A stretch of 64,000 nucleotides of DNA from Flavobacterium sp. KACC 22763 (GTDB lineage: Bacteria > Bacteroidota > Bacteroidia > Flavobacteriales > Flavobacteriaceae): assembly GCF_028736155.1 (NCBI RefSeq), contig NZ_CP117879.1, positions 1,736,001-1,800,000 on the forward strand. Direction: 5' to 3'. This document shows positions 1 through 9,417 of this stretch, one piece after another. The translations under genes and the position numbers were made by a program. How positions within the stretch are numbered: the stretch's first letter is position 1; each line of letters starts with the position of its first letter. Under the pieces are notes generated by a model. The model saw only the letters and a list, made by a program, of their open reading frames with translations, made no database searches and was not told the DNA's origin.

Positions 1-1070
1 TTATAATGCGTTTCTTCATCAGAAAGTCCGCCATAAGTCGCTTTTAGGAAAATTTTGTCTCTCGATGACGGGTTAAACTCCATCGCTGCATTTAAACCTG
101 TCGTTTTTCTAACTCCAGTATAGTCTCTTAATTCTAAGCGGTAAACTCCCTGATCGCCTTGTCTTCTGGCTTCGTAATTATCCGTTGCCCAGTTTCTGTC
201 CCAATACGTTCCATTAATAATATAACCAAACTTTCCGTTTTTACTTTTATCACCAATAGTAAGCGATCCGCTATAAATTCCTTTATCTGATTTTTGATTG
301 TAACCACTAAAAACACTCGCTTTAATTGTTTTTTTAGTTGGCGCAGTCTGAGTAGTAAAATTGACGCTTCCGCCAATAGCATCTCCATCCATATCGGGTG
401 TAATGGCTTTTGTAGCTTCTACATAAGCAATAAGGTCTGATGGAAAAAAGTCAAATGCTGTAGCTCTTGAAGTCGTTTCTTCTTCTGCAGTTGGAATTCT
501 GTTTCCGTTAATGGTAGTCGATGACCAAAAAGGTGGCAATCCTCTCACCGAAACAAAACGTCCTTCTCCCTGATCGCGTTCTATAGAAACTCCTGGCATA
601 CGCTGCACTGTTTCGGCAGCGTTACGATCTGGTAATTTACCAATACCATCGGCAGCAATCACGTTTACAATGCTCATTGATTTTTTCTGCATGTTTAGTG
701 CTCTTGCTTCGCTGTTTCTTTGGCTCATTCCGCTTACTACCACTTCATTTAATTCTTTTGAATTAGCCTCCAGTCGAATAATTCCTAAATTCAGCTGCTG
801 GTTTTCTTTTACTTCAATCTGAATCGTTTTTACTTCGTACCCTATGTATGAAATCTTCAATTCTAAGTTTCCTGATCTTACATCTTGAATAACAAAATCA
901 CCGCTGAAACCCGTAGTTGCTTTTTGATTATTTGACAATATAATAGTAGCTCCTGGCAAAGGAGATTGTGAATCTGTAACTGTCCCTTTAATTGTGGCTT
1001 TTTGTGCTGTCATGTTTTGCACAATAAAGAGAGCGGAGAAAATAAAAATTGCCTTGTAAATTGTTTTCAT
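1..1070 (-). CDS. TonB-dependent receptor, N-terminal part (cut by window start)
   Basis: The reading frame starts at an ATG at 1070 and stays open to the window edge, giving about 356 residues. A signal peptide (MKTIYKAIFIFSALF, then MTAQ) is followed by a carboxypeptidase-regulatory-like beta-sandwich (about residues 24-105: KGTVTD, PLPGATI, ISYIGYE), a TonB-box-like stretch (ELNEVVVSG) and a plug domain with LPDRNAAETVQRMPGVSIERD and GGSVNF. The protein would be an outer-membrane importer powered by TonB-ExbBD. The plug is of the general TonB-dependent receptor type rather than the SusC type, and no SusD gene is adjacent on the visible side. The substrate cannot be told, and the barrel lies outside the window. 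Family assignment is secure; cargo is unknown. Confidence 0.9.
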   Translation of the reverse strand, partial: MKTIYKAIFIFSALFIVQNMTAQKATIKGTVTDSQSPLPGATIILSNNQKATTGFSGDFVIQDVRSGNLELKISYIGYEVKTIQIEVKENQQLNLGIIRLEANSKELNEVVVSGMSQRNSEARALNMQKKSMSIVNVIAADGIGKLPDRNAAETVQRMPGVSIERDQGEGRFVSVRGLPPFWSSTTINGNRIPTAEEETTSRATAFDFFPSDLIAYVEATKAITPDMDGDAIGGSVNFTTQTAPTKKTIKASVFSGYNQKSDKGIYSGSLTIGDKSKNGKFGYIINGTYWDRNWATDNYEARRQGDQGVYRLELRDYTGVRKTTGLNAAMEFNPSSRDKIFLKATYGGLSDEETHY

Positions 1071-1562
1071 GGTTAGTTTGTTTACAAATATTAAATTTAT
1101 TACAGCAAATTAACTGTGATTTTTACAAATAGTGAAAAAGTTAAAATTATCGAATTGTTAAAGAAATGAAAATTTCAAGCCTCATTTTGTTAAGGATTTG
1201 TAAAATGGATTGATCGTTTAACCTAGCAGATCGGCTTTCTGTCCCGTAGAATAAGTATTTTATTCATTTTGGAGCATAAATGGTAAAAAAGCTATAGCAT
1301 CAAGAATTAAAACTAAGCAGACTTAAAGCGGATTGATTTTTGAAAAATATTTACAAATAGTAAACTTAAAGCAATAAGCGGTGATAAATTAACTTCAGAA
1401 AACATAACACTTTTGGATAGATGGCTCCACTTGCTAAAATGTGCGCGCTGACAGAAGTACAGATTGAAAATGAAATAACATTAAAACCAAAACTAATCCA
1501 TTCCTTCTTTGGAGGCACCAAAACCCACTACATCTAATCTATATTTCTACATAGTCAAACAT
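1071..1562. other. Gene-free AT-rich spacer
   Basis: About 490 bp between the TonB receptor start and the terminator of the next minus-strand gene. The first 100 bp presumably hold the receptor promoter, but no clean TTG/TAnnTTTG pair was found. A 38-codon frame at 1421-1537 has no supporting feature. I see nothing else. Confidence 0.5.
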
Positions 1563-1594
1563 AAAAAAACCTCTAAGTTTTAAAAACTTAGAGG
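1563..1594 (-). terminator. Rho-independent terminator of the small helical-protein gene
   Basis: A perfect stem (CCTCTAAGTTTT pairing with AAAACTTAGAGG, 1570-1594) is followed on the minus strand by a seven-base U run. It lies 42 bp past the stop of the minus-strand gene ending at 1636. Confidence 0.85.
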
Positions 1595-1635
1595 TCTTGC
1601 AACTATGATATTTTTAAATAAAAAAATAGACCAAT

Positions 1636-1920
1636 TTAACCCGCTGTTCTTCTGACTGGTTCGCAAGTCAATTTTCGATTCGCTTTATTAATTACCGAAC
1701 GAACCGTCTTTTTCTTGTGCTCATATTCTTCAATGCACTTTTGAAGTTCATGAAATAGCGATTGATACTTTTTATGCAATCCGTCCAGAGACTCCATTGC
1801 CGCACGGACATCATTCTCCTGTGACTGTTCCAGAACATCTGGAAAAGCAGAAGATAAGGCTTCAAATTTATCAAAGGCTGCAGCAAGAATTCGGTGCTCT
1901 CTTAAATCTATTCCCTTCAT
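1636..1920 (-). CDS. Small alpha-helical protein, function unknown
   Basis: 94 residues from the ATG at 1920 (MKGIDLREHR...); a TTG at 1929 would add three residues and is less likely. The sequence is charged, without a signal peptide or membrane segment, and predicted almost entirely helical (FDKFEALSSAFPDVLEQ, MESLDGLHKKYQSLFHELQKCIEEYEHKKK). It ends in a basic tail (NKANRKLTCEPVRRTAG). The gene has its own terminator and is 40 bp downstream of the glycerophosphodiesterase stop region on the same strand, so it could be the last gene of that operon or independent. I do not recognise the family. Coding status is supported by the downstream terminator and by one uninterrupted frame. Confidence 0.65.
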   Translation of the reverse strand: MKGIDLREHRILAAAFDKFEALSSAFPDVLEQSQENDVRAAMESLDGLHKKYQSLFHELQKCIEEYEHKKKTVRSVINKANRKLTCEPVRRTAG

Positions 1921-1960
1921 TTTCAACAAAATTCTATAGTTTAATTAATTTTACAAAGTT

Positions 1961-2869
1961 TTAAAGTGCCCTTCTTTTCAATACTTTTTCAGGATAATCC
2001 GTAATAATTCCATCTACCTGAAGCAGTATCATATTGTCAATTGCTGCATCTTCATTCACAGTCCACGGTATGATTCTCATTTTCATCAATCGAAGTGAAT
2101 CGACTTCTGCTTGGTTTAGCAATTTATAATGCGGACTGTAAATCTCAGGCTTAAAATCAAGTAAAGAAAGATTTTCAGCTATACTGCCTTCTCCAACCAA
2201 ATAAGCAATTTTTATTTTTGGATATCTTTTGTGTATTACATTTAAAACTGTCGGATCAAAAGACTGAATGTTAATCTTTCTTTCAACACCTTTTTCTTTA
2301 ATAATTTTCATCACCAAATCAGTAAAAGCTTTAGGTTCTGGCTGTCTTTTTCCATAATCCGATTTTTCAGATTTGATTTCGATATTGTATCGTACCGGCT
2401 TTAAATTGTTCTTGGCAATATACTGTTCAACACTATCAATCACTTCTAAAAGCAGAGGCTTGTATGTTTTTTGTTTCTGCTGCATCGGGAAAGCTGTATT
2501 TCCTCTCGAACCGCCATCAAACTTTCTAATACTGTCATACGTCATTTCATAAAGATTATAGCTCCTTTCTTTGTCTTTTGTAATTGGCTTTCCTTCAGTA
2601 TCACTCATATACTGCGAAGACATAAAAGGTTCATGAGAAACGACTACTTTTTGGTCTTTAGAAATTACGACATCCAATTCTACCACATCAGCACCTTTTT
2701 TTACAGCACTGAGAAAAGCAGGAATTGAATTCTCAGGAAAATTCCCTCTATCACCGCGATGTCCATGTACTTCTATCGTTCTTTTTGCTGTAACTGCCTT
2801 TTGGCTTTTGCACGAATATGCTGTTAATACCGCAATTAAAACACAAATTATCCCTTTTACTTTTAGCAT
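1961..2869 (-). CDS. Glycerophosphodiester phosphodiesterase family lipoprotein
   Basis: 302 residues. The N-terminus has a lipoprotein signal (hydrophobic core, then TAYSC with Cys about residue 20), so the enzyme is probably anchored in an envelope membrane. The GDPD TIM-barrel signature is clear: HGHRGDRGNFPENS near residue 35, with the catalytic His and the ENS motif, then VELDVVISKDQKVVVSHE, with the metal-binding Glu/Asp and second catalytic His. The distal NIQSFD, PWTVN and DGIITDYPE blocks are also present. The family hydrolyses glycerophosphodiesters to glycerol-3-phosphate and an alcohol. The ATG starts 1 bp past the stop of the phosphoesterase gene, so it is the final gene of the sigma/anti-sigma/SusCD operon and probably acts on the imported or captured ligand. 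The exact substrate is inferred only. Confidence 0.9.
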   Translation of the reverse strand: MLKVKGIICVLIAVLTAYSCKSQKAVTAKRTIEVHGHRGDRGNFPENSIPAFLSAVKKGADVVELDVVISKDQKVVVSHEPFMSSQYMSDTEGKPITKDKERSYNLYEMTYDSIRKFDGGSRGNTAFPMQQKQKTYKPLLLEVIDSVEQYIAKNNLKPVRYNIEIKSEKSDYGKRQPEPKAFTDLVMKIIKEKGVERKINIQSFDPTVLNVIHKRYPKIKIAYLVGEGSIAENLSLLDFKPEIYSPHYKLLNQAEVDSLRLMKMRIIPWTVNEDAAIDNMILLQVDGIITDYPEKVLKRRAL

Positions 2870-2870
2870 T

Positions 2871-4445
2871 TTATTTCACTTTATCAATTCTGTAAGTGGT
2901 GTTTGCCGAATGCGTTTTGCCAAACATATCTGTCGCTTTGATCTCGATAGCATGTTCTCCAATGGCAAGATCCGAAGGGATATTTCCTCTCCATACATGC
3001 GTGCTTTTTTCTGGATCTGATGAACGTTTTCCAGGCATAAGCACTTCAGACAATTCCCATTCGTAAACCAACTCTACATACGATGGGTCTTCTACTTCTA
3101 CGTAATTCATCTCTTTCCATTCGCCTTGATCTACTCGGTACATTACTTTGTCTTTTTTGCTTCCCATAAAAAAATTGGCAAATACGCCCGATTTGGTACG
3201 TTTTCCTTTGGCTACCACTTTTGGAGCAAAAACTTTCATCTGATAATTTTCTGGTTTTCCTGCTACTTTGTAATCAACCGTATATTTATTTCCATTAAAA
3301 TGAATGAAAGCATAACCTTTTGGTGTTCCATCTCTCATAACCGAAATTGGAATTCCCTTCTCATCCAGTTTTCCAGAATACCAGTCGCCAGATGTTGTTC
3401 CGATATTGTAATGATGATGTGGCGTTTCTTGTAACCAGCCGTCTTTTTTATCGAAAAAATCTTGTCTCTGCATATGTGTATGTGCCGAAAGCGAAAGTGT
3501 ATTTGGGAAATCCTTCAATAATTCAAATAACTTCTGGCGATCTTCGTCTCTAAATGAATCGTCTTTGCTGTCCGGCTCGCTTATCGGAATATGGAAAGCC
3601 AGAACGATTAAATTGTCTTTTGGAACTGTTTTTAGATCATTTTCTATAAACTGCATCTGCTCTTCTGTAAAACCGCCCCAATAGCCTTCATGATCTCTTG
3701 GATCTGGATACAAAACATCGTCCAAAACAATAAAATGCACTTTTCCGTAATTGAAAGCATAATTGGCAGGGCCAAAATGAGCTTCATAGGTTTCATCTGC
3801 CAGATTATCTGCTTTGGCATCAAAATTTAAGTCGTGATTTCCTAAAAGGTTGTACCACGGAATTCCTACTTTCTTTACCGCCTGAATATACGGATTGAAT
3901 AAACTAAGGTCATTTCCAACCAAATCTCCCATACTTAATCCAAACGGAATATTTTTAATCCCTTCAACTTCCGCTACAATTCCTCGAGCAAAAAAATCAA
4001 CTTCTTCCAGATTATACGGCTGCGGATCTCCAAAAACAAGCGCTGTAAAATCATTGGTTTCCTTTTGCGGAAGCAATCCGAAATCTATAGATTCTGGCAA
4101 TTTTCCTGTTGGAGCCACTCCTTCAAATTTCCCTTTAGGAGAACCAGTTGGTTTATAATTATAGAAAAACTGAGGCAAATTATCTTTATTAACCTTAATC
4201 TTGTATCCCGAAGGTTTGATTACAGCAATTATAGCATCACTTTGAAGCGGTAATTGGTAGTTTCCTTTTTTATCGGTTAAAACAACTTCACGCCCATTTG
4301 TAACCGCGACATTTGCAATTCCTTTTTCTTTTTTTTCCTTTTTCCCGTTTTGATTTAAATCTTCAAATACGATTCCTTTTACGGTTGTCTGCGCTGTTAA
4401 AACTCCGCAAAACAACATAGCACTATATATAAATGTCTTTTTCAT
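2871..4445 (-). CDS. Calcineurin-like metallophosphoesterase, three-domain secreted form
   Basis: 524 residues with a signal peptide ending in LTAQ. The N-terminal beta-sandwich (about 20-115: VKGIVFEDLNQNGKKE, GNYQLP) matches the MetallophosN type of domain. The catalytic domain carries the di-metal motifs GDPQPYN, GDLVGND, GNHDLNFD and SAHTHMQ (about residues 135-330). A C-terminal beta-rich domain (about 360-520) matches the calcineurin phosphoesterase C-terminal family of Bacteroidota. Such enzymes hydrolyse phosphomono- or phosphodiesters in the periplasm or at the surface. It lies between SusD and a glycerophosphodiesterase with short spacers (11 bp and 1 bp), so it is very likely co-transcribed. 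Together these genes suggest that the locus handles a phosphorylated compound. The substrate is not known. Confidence 0.9.
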   Translation of the reverse strand: MKKTFIYSAMLFCGVLTAQTTVKGIVFEDLNQNGKKEKKEKGIANVAVTNGREVVLTDKKGNYQLPLQSDAIIAVIKPSGYKIKVNKDNLPQFFYNYKPTGSPKGKFEGVAPTGKLPESIDFGLLPQKETNDFTALVFGDPQPYNLEEVDFFARGIVAEVEGIKNIPFGLSMGDLVGNDLSLFNPYIQAVKKVGIPWYNLLGNHDLNFDAKADNLADETYEAHFGPANYAFNYGKVHFIVLDDVLYPDPRDHEGYWGGFTEEQMQFIENDLKTVPKDNLIVLAFHIPISEPDSKDDSFRDEDRQKLFELLKDFPNTLSLSAHTHMQRQDFFDKKDGWLQETPHHHYNIGTTSGDWYSGKLDEKGIPISVMRDGTPKGYAFIHFNGNKYTVDYKVAGKPENYQMKVFAPKVVAKGKRTKSGVFANFFMGSKKDKVMYRVDQGEWKEMNYVEVEDPSYVELVYEWELSEVLMPGKRSSDPEKSTHVWRGNIPSDLAIGEHAIEIKATDMFGKTHSANTTYRIDKVK

Positions 4446-4456
4446 TTTTTCTAATT

Positions 4457-5890
4457 TTATTTATCCCACCAAACTTTCGTATTGATATTATCTCCTCCAA
4501 CCATTTCAACTGCTTGGTGATAGTTTTCGGTATTTTTAATCTGCTGATTGTCTGGGTAGGTAAACCTTGACGGCATAACTCCTCCATTTAGCATTGCAGA
4601 TGTTGTTGGCAATACAGGCAATCCTGTTCTGCGGTATTCAAACCATTGCTGGTAATCTGTAAAATATAAGGCGTAATATTTCTGGAGCATAATTCTTTCT
4701 AATGTTCCATTATACTGAGCTTCTGGTTTGTTAAAATAAGTCGCTGGAACTACAGCTTTTACTTGTTCTATGGCTGCTCTAACACCTTTTTCATAATGTC
4801 CAGCCGCATCGGTGATAAGCCCTCTCTGTGCTAATTCTGCTTTGATAAATTCAACTTCGGCATACGTTAAGAGAAATATCTGCATCGGGTTTTGCGCTTG
4901 CATGTTCAAAAGTGTCGAAGCATTGTATTTGAACTGCGAATCTGAACCTGCATAAGCGCTTGTAATTCCTTTAAATCCGATTGGCGCATTGGTAACCAAA
5001 GCCGTTGCCCCAGTAGCAATTATTGCTCTTCTCGGGTCTTCCAACGTATTCAAATTATCAATAAAAAAGGAAGCCATTTTGATGTTCAGGTTAAAATCCT
5101 GCGGTCTTCCCCACGGAGAAACATTTGGAGAGACACCCGTTACTTTCAAAATAGCACTCTCAGCCGTATTGGTAAAAACAGGATAAATCTCAGGATGATC
5201 TGCCATATAAGCCAATTTTGCAAAAGCTCCAATTTCTGTTCTGTTTGAAACTCGCAAAAGCAATCTCATTTTTAAGGAATTTGTAAACTTCTTCCATTTT
5301 AGAACATTATTTTGAAACAAAATATCTTCTGTATAAATCATTGCTTTACTCGTATCGTAAAGCGTATTGGCTCTTTCTAAATCGGCCAAAAGTGTTTCAT
5401 AAATAAACTCTTGGGTATCATACTTTGGATATAAAATGCCATCTTCTCCACGCGCTGCTTCAGTCATGGGAACTGGTCCGAAAAGATCCGTAAGATTCGC
5501 ATACACCAAAGCATTTAGCGTTAACGCAACTGCTTCATAATTGCCGTCTCCAGCCTTTACAGAAGCCATGCGCATTTCTCTAATATTGTTAAGCCATTTG
5601 TAATAATTATTCCATGCTGAGTTTCCAATATTGTTGCTCACATCATAACGGTGCAAACCTCCCGAGATGCTTGGAAAAGGAAGCGAAACCTGCATTAAAT
5701 TGAAAGTGACATCTACACTCTGCGTTGCGTTTTGAGAAGCAATTCCGTAAATAATCGGATTAATTAAAGTACCCGGGCTTATCTCTGTAATCAGATTAGG
5801 ATTCTCGTTTAGTTCTTCATAACCTCCTGTACAAGAAATAGTCAGTCCTGTAAGCAGTAATAGTATTGCTGTAATTTTTATCTTTTTCAT
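4457..5890 (-). CDS. SusD/RagB-like outer-membrane lipoprotein (phosphoesterase locus)
   Basis: 477 residues. A lipoprotein signal (LLLTGLTISCTGGYEELNENP) puts it on the outer-membrane surface. The EELNENPN start, the TPR-like helical middle (YAEVEFIKAELAQRG) and the WFEYRRTGLP and PSRFTYP blocks place it in the SusD-like group with RagB/SusD_2-type architecture. SusD proteins act as the lid of the SusC channel and hold the ligand. It follows SusC by 7 bp. With phosphoesterases instead of glycosidases downstream, the bound ligand may be a phosphodiester or phosphorylated glycan. Confidence 0.92.
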   Translation of the reverse strand: MKKIKITAILLLLTGLTISCTGGYEELNENPNLITEISPGTLINPIIYGIASQNATQSVDVTFNLMQVSLPFPSISGGLHRYDVSNNIGNSAWNNYYKWLNNIREMRMASVKAGDGNYEAVALTLNALVYANLTDLFGPVPMTEAARGEDGILYPKYDTQEFIYETLLADLERANTLYDTSKAMIYTEDILFQNNVLKWKKFTNSLKMRLLLRVSNRTEIGAFAKLAYMADHPEIYPVFTNTAESAILKVTGVSPNVSPWGRPQDFNLNIKMASFFIDNLNTLEDPRRAIIATGATALVTNAPIGFKGITSAYAGSDSQFKYNASTLLNMQAQNPMQIFLLTYAEVEFIKAELAQRGLITDAAGHYEKGVRAAIEQVKAVVPATYFNKPEAQYNGTLERIMLQKYYALYFTDYQQWFEYRRTGLPVLPTTSAMLNGGVMPSRFTYPDNQQIKNTENYHQAVEMVGGDNINTKVWWDK

Positions 5891-5897
5891 TGTCTTA

Positions 5898-8800
5898 TTA
5901 TAAAGTCAAACTTAAATTGAAACCATACGTAGCCGGAGACGGCATCTGCCCCATTTCGATACCTGGCAAAATGGTATCTCCATTTAATGCTGCTGTCTCT
6001 GGATCATAAATTGGGAAATCTGAAACGGTTGCTAAATCTCTTCCAAAAATTGAAAATTGAAGCGACTGAAGTCCTGTATTTTTCAGCCATCTTTTTGGCA
6101 AGTTATATTGAAGGCTGATTTCGCGAAGTTTTCCAAAAGAAGCATCAAAAGAGTTGGATTCTATATTGGCTCTTCTATAATAACGAGTATACCAATCTGC
6201 CGTTTTTACTTCTTTTGTATTGGGAGAATAAGAACCGTCTGCATTTTGCACTACACCTTCACCAATGATAAAGCCAGTTTCTCTTCCCATACTATTTGAA
6301 TTTAATTTCCCTTGTTCAGAAAGTTTGTGATGCGTCTGCGAATAAATGATTCCACCATACTGACCGTCAATTGTTACATTCATAGTGAAATTCCCGATTG
6401 AAAAACTATTCGTTAAACCTGCTTTCCATTTTGGACTTGCATCTCCAATATATTGAATCTCTTCTGGATAAGCCGGAAGACCTGCATTGTCATAAACGAT
6501 CTGACCGTCAGGAGAACGTACAAATCCGAAACCGTAGATGGCGCTTGTTGTTCCGCCCACTTTTGCGATGATTGAAGCTGTTCCTCCTGTTCCAATAATC
6601 TGCTGGCCATCGATTCCTTCTGGCAATTCCATTACTTTATTCCAGTTGCGTGACCAGTTCGTCGTTGCATTCCATTTGAAATTATCCCCATCAATAATTT
6701 TTCCGCCAAGGGTAAGCTCGATTCCACGGTTTCTCACTTTACCTCCATTCAAAACCGCTCCGCTGTAACCTGTTGAAAAATCCATCGGAATATCGATAAT
6801 TTGGTTTTTAGTTACACTCTCATAAACCGTAGCATCTGCCGTAAGTCTATTTTTAAGCATTCTGATTTCAAAACCTGTCTCAAAACTGGTTGTAATTTCT
6901 GGTTTAAAATGGTCATTGTATAAAACCGTTAAAGTCTGCGCAGAACTTGGAAAAGCGCTTTGTCCGTAATATTTCTGCGTTTTATAAGGTTCTGTATCAT
7001 TTCCTACCTGAGCAAAAGAAAGTCTGTATTTTAAGAAATCAATTGATTTTGGAAGCGAAACCATTTCAGAAATAACCGCACTTGTATTAATCGACGGATA
7101 GAAAAATGAATTATTCTCAACCGGAAGCGTACTCGTCCAGTCGTTTCTTCCTGTAATATCAACAAAAAGCATATCTGCATAAGACATCGATACCAAACCA
7201 TACAAACTGCTCATTTTTTTGTAAGCATCGCCCAAAGTCAAAATTGGCGCGCTTGAACCATTCGAAAGTTTATAAACTCCAGGCACAACCAAACCCGTTA
7301 CTTCGGCTTCTGTTCTTCTGTATTTATAACTCATAGCATTTCCTCCGGCTGAAGCCGCAAGAGAGAATTTATTTCCGAAATCTTTTTTATAAGAAAGCAA
7401 AAAGTCAGAGTTGATTTCCTGTTTGAAAACATCTTGTCTTTCATAAAATCCTTTCGCATATCTATTGATGCTGTAAGGTCTTTTTTGCTCTCTTGTCTGA
7501 TTGTAAGTATTCATAGACGAACGCAGCATTAATTCCAGATTGGATGACAAAGTGATATTGGCAAAAATATTCCCAACAATCTGATCGCTATCTAAGGTAT
7601 TGGTCGCTTCATAAGCAATCAAATACGGATTGTCTATAAAAGAACTAAAAGGATGCAGCTGCTCGATCTGCTCTTTGCCTTTTACCCAGATTGGACGATA
7701 CCAGTCCAAATCGATATTGGGCTGCTGAAAAATCATAAAATACGCAATAGAACCATTGTTATAGCCCGTAGACGGAAGATTATCACTGTTTCTAGTATTG
7801 TAATTAATCGCCGTTCCCAATTTAATTTTATCCGATACCTGATAGTTGGCATTAACAGCGGCTGTAACCCTGTCAAAACCAGTATTAGGCATAATCCATT
7901 CATTTTTTTGGTTTCCAACAGAAAGGCGCATTGATCCTTTATTATCGCCACCTTGAATAGAAATATTATTATTTAAAGTCACACCGGTTCTCCAGAAATC
8001 TTTACGGTTATCTCGGTAAGACTGCCAAGGCGTTCTTTGTGCAGATTGTCCCTGTAAAGCTGGATCATACTGGTAAAAATTCTGCCCTGTAAAGGCTGGT
8101 CCCCAAGCACTGCTGGTTCCGCTGGTTGAAGTTCCGTCTGCAGAATTTCCATAAGAATAATATTGGTTGCCAGAAGCATCTGGCGAATTTCCTGTTCCCT
8201 GTCCGTAGCTGTACTGATAATCTGGCCATCTCTGGATAACATCAAAAGTAGCTCCTGTGTTTAAAGAAATTCCTAAACCTTTGTTTTTCTTTCCAGATTT
8301 TGTCGTAATAATTAAGGCTCCGTTTGCCGCACGACTTCCATAAAGTGCAGTTGCACCTGCACCTTTTAAAACTGTAACTTCATCGATATCATCTAGATTA
8401 AGATCAGAAATTCCGTTTCCATAATCAATTGGCGAATCTTCCCCCATATAGGCGCTGCTGGATCCCGAAGTTGTCATCTCAGCATTTACAGGAACTCCGT
8501 CTACCACAATAAGCGCGTAATTTCCTTTTGGACTTAATGATCTGTTACCTCTAAGCGTAATCTGCTGCGAATTTAACGGTCCAGAACCTGTAGAAGTGAT
8601 AGTTAATCCTGCCACTTTTCCTTTTAATCCAGATGACCAGTTATTTGGTCTTCCCTGAGATAAATTATCAGATTTGATAGTCTGTTGCGAGAATCCTAAT
8701 TTTTTTTCTTCTCTTTTAATTCCCAATGCGGTTACCACAACTTCATTCAATTCACTCGTACTTGGTTTCATTATTATGGTAAGAGGACTAGCACTTGCAG

Positions 8801-9335
8801 CAACTTCCTGAGTTACGTACCCCATGTAGGAAATAACCAAAACAGCCGAAGAGTTTACAGCAAAGCTGAAATTTCCTTCCATATCTGTCATTGTGTTGGT
8901 TTTTGTTCCTTTTTCGAGAATCGTAACTCCTGGCATTGGCATCCCGCTTTCGTCCAAAACTTTTCCTCGCACATTCATTTGTGCGCGAAGACTTCGGGTA
9001 ACAGTAATGGTATTGTTTAGTTTTTTAAATGAAAGTCCCGTTTTAGAAGCTACTTTTGCAAGCACTCCGTCAAGACTTTCTTTATCTGCATAGATTGAAA
9101 TGCGTTGTGATGTTCCAGATATCTTTTCATCAAAAACAAATGTAAAAGTCGTTTTCTGTTCAACAGCTCTGAAAAATTCTGTAATTGTAGCATCTTTAAG
9201 ATTAAGACTTATCTGCGCATCTTTTGCAGACTGTTCTGATGCAAATCCTTTAAAGGAAAAAATTAATAAAATCATTAAGTAAAGATTTTTCATCTTTATA
9301 TACTTATTGAAAAAAAATTGTAGTTTCGTATTCAT
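5898..9335 (-). CDS. SusC/RagA TonB-linked receptor with STN signalling domain
   Basis: 1145 residues. The N-terminal extension before the signal peptide (MNTKLQFFFNKYIK, then MKNLYLMILLIFSF) is common in FecI/FecR-linked receptors; an internal ATG at 9293 is an alternative start. Next come a secretin/TonB short N-terminal (STN) domain (about 41-115: ISLNLKDATITEFFRAV), a carboxypeptidase-regulatory-like domain (about 120-190), a TonB-box-like ELNEVVVTALG, the plug (LKGAGATALYGSRAANG) and a 22-strand-type barrel. The STN domain normally reports ligand occupancy to a FecR anti-sigma factor, which is encoded immediately upstream. The receptor would import an oligomer together with the SusD partner 7 bp downstream. 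Confidence 0.95.
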   Translation of the reverse strand: MNTKLQFFFNKYIKMKNLYLMILLIFSFKGFASEQSAKDAQISLNLKDATITEFFRAVEQKTTFTFVFDEKISGTSQRISIYADKESLDGVLAKVASKTGLSFKKLNNTITVTRSLRAQMNVRGKVLDESGMPMPGVTILEKGTKTNTMTDMEGNFSFAVNSSAVLVISYMGYVTQEVAASASPLTIIMKPSTSELNEVVVTALGIKREEKKLGFSQQTIKSDNLSQGRPNNWSSGLKGKVAGLTITSTGSGPLNSQQITLRGNRSLSPKGNYALIVVDGVPVNAEMTTSGSSSAYMGEDSPIDYGNGISDLNLDDIDEVTVLKGAGATALYGSRAANGALIITTKSGKKNKGLGISLNTGATFDVIQRWPDYQYSYGQGTGNSPDASGNQYYSYGNSADGTSTSGTSSAWGPAFTGQNFYQYDPALQGQSAQRTPWQSYRDNRKDFWRTGVTLNNNISIQGGDNKGSMRLSVGNQKNEWIMPNTGFDRVTAAVNANYQVSDKIKLGTAINYNTRNSDNLPSTGYNNGSIAYFMIFQQPNIDLDWYRPIWVKGKEQIEQLHPFSSFIDNPYLIAYEATNTLDSDQIVGNIFANITLSSNLELMLRSSMNTYNQTREQKRPYSINRYAKGFYERQDVFKQEINSDFLLSYKKDFGNKFSLAASAGGNAMSYKYRRTEAEVTGLVVPGVYKLSNGSSAPILTLGDAYKKMSSLYGLVSMSYADMLFVDITGRNDWTSTLPVENNSFFYPSINTSAVISEMVSLPKSIDFLKYRLSFAQVGNDTEPYKTQKYYGQSAFPSSAQTLTVLYNDHFKPEITTSFETGFEIRMLKNRLTADATVYESVTKNQIIDIPMDFSTGYSGAVLNGGKVRNRGIELTLGGKIIDGDNFKWNATTNWSRNWNKVMELPEGIDGQQIIGTGGTASIIAKVGGTTSAIYGFGFVRSPDGQIVYDNAGLPAYPEEIQYIGDASPKWKAGLTNSFSIGNFTMNVTIDGQYGGIIYSQTHHKLSEQGKLNSNSMGRETGFIIGEGVVQNADGSYSPNTKEVKTADWYTRYYRRANIESNSFDASFGKLREISLQYNLPKRWLKNTGLQSLQFSIFGRDLATVSDFPIYDPETAALNGDTILPGIEMGQMPSPATYGFNLSLTL

Positions 9336-9370
9336 TACTATTAGGCTATAAATTTTATTTTTAGTCTTTT

Positions 9371-9405
9371 TAAATCGCCCGTTTCCGTTGCACCGGAAGC
9401 GGGTT
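9371..9405 (-). promoter_or_regulatory. Stem-loop between fecR and susC
   Basis: CCCGTTTCCG (9378-9387) pairs with CGGAAGCGGG (9394-9403) with one G-T pair and a six-base loop. It lies in the 82-bp gap between the anti-sigma gene and the SusC gene. The T-rich side lies on the plus strand, where no gene needs terminating, so on the minus strand it is more likely an attenuator, a processing site or an mRNA-stabilising hairpin. Confidence 0.5.
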
Positions 9406-9417
9406 TATTTTTTGTTT

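Noticed and set aside
1421..1537. 38-codon plus-strand frame (MAPLAKMCALTE...)
   Set aside because: Short, no similarity I can see, no terminator and a stop directly before the ATG; likely chance.
3126..4253. Several plus-strand frames opposite the phosphoesterase gene
   Set aside because: They are antisense shadows of a well-supported minus-strand gene; the same holds for similar frames opposite or within other genes.
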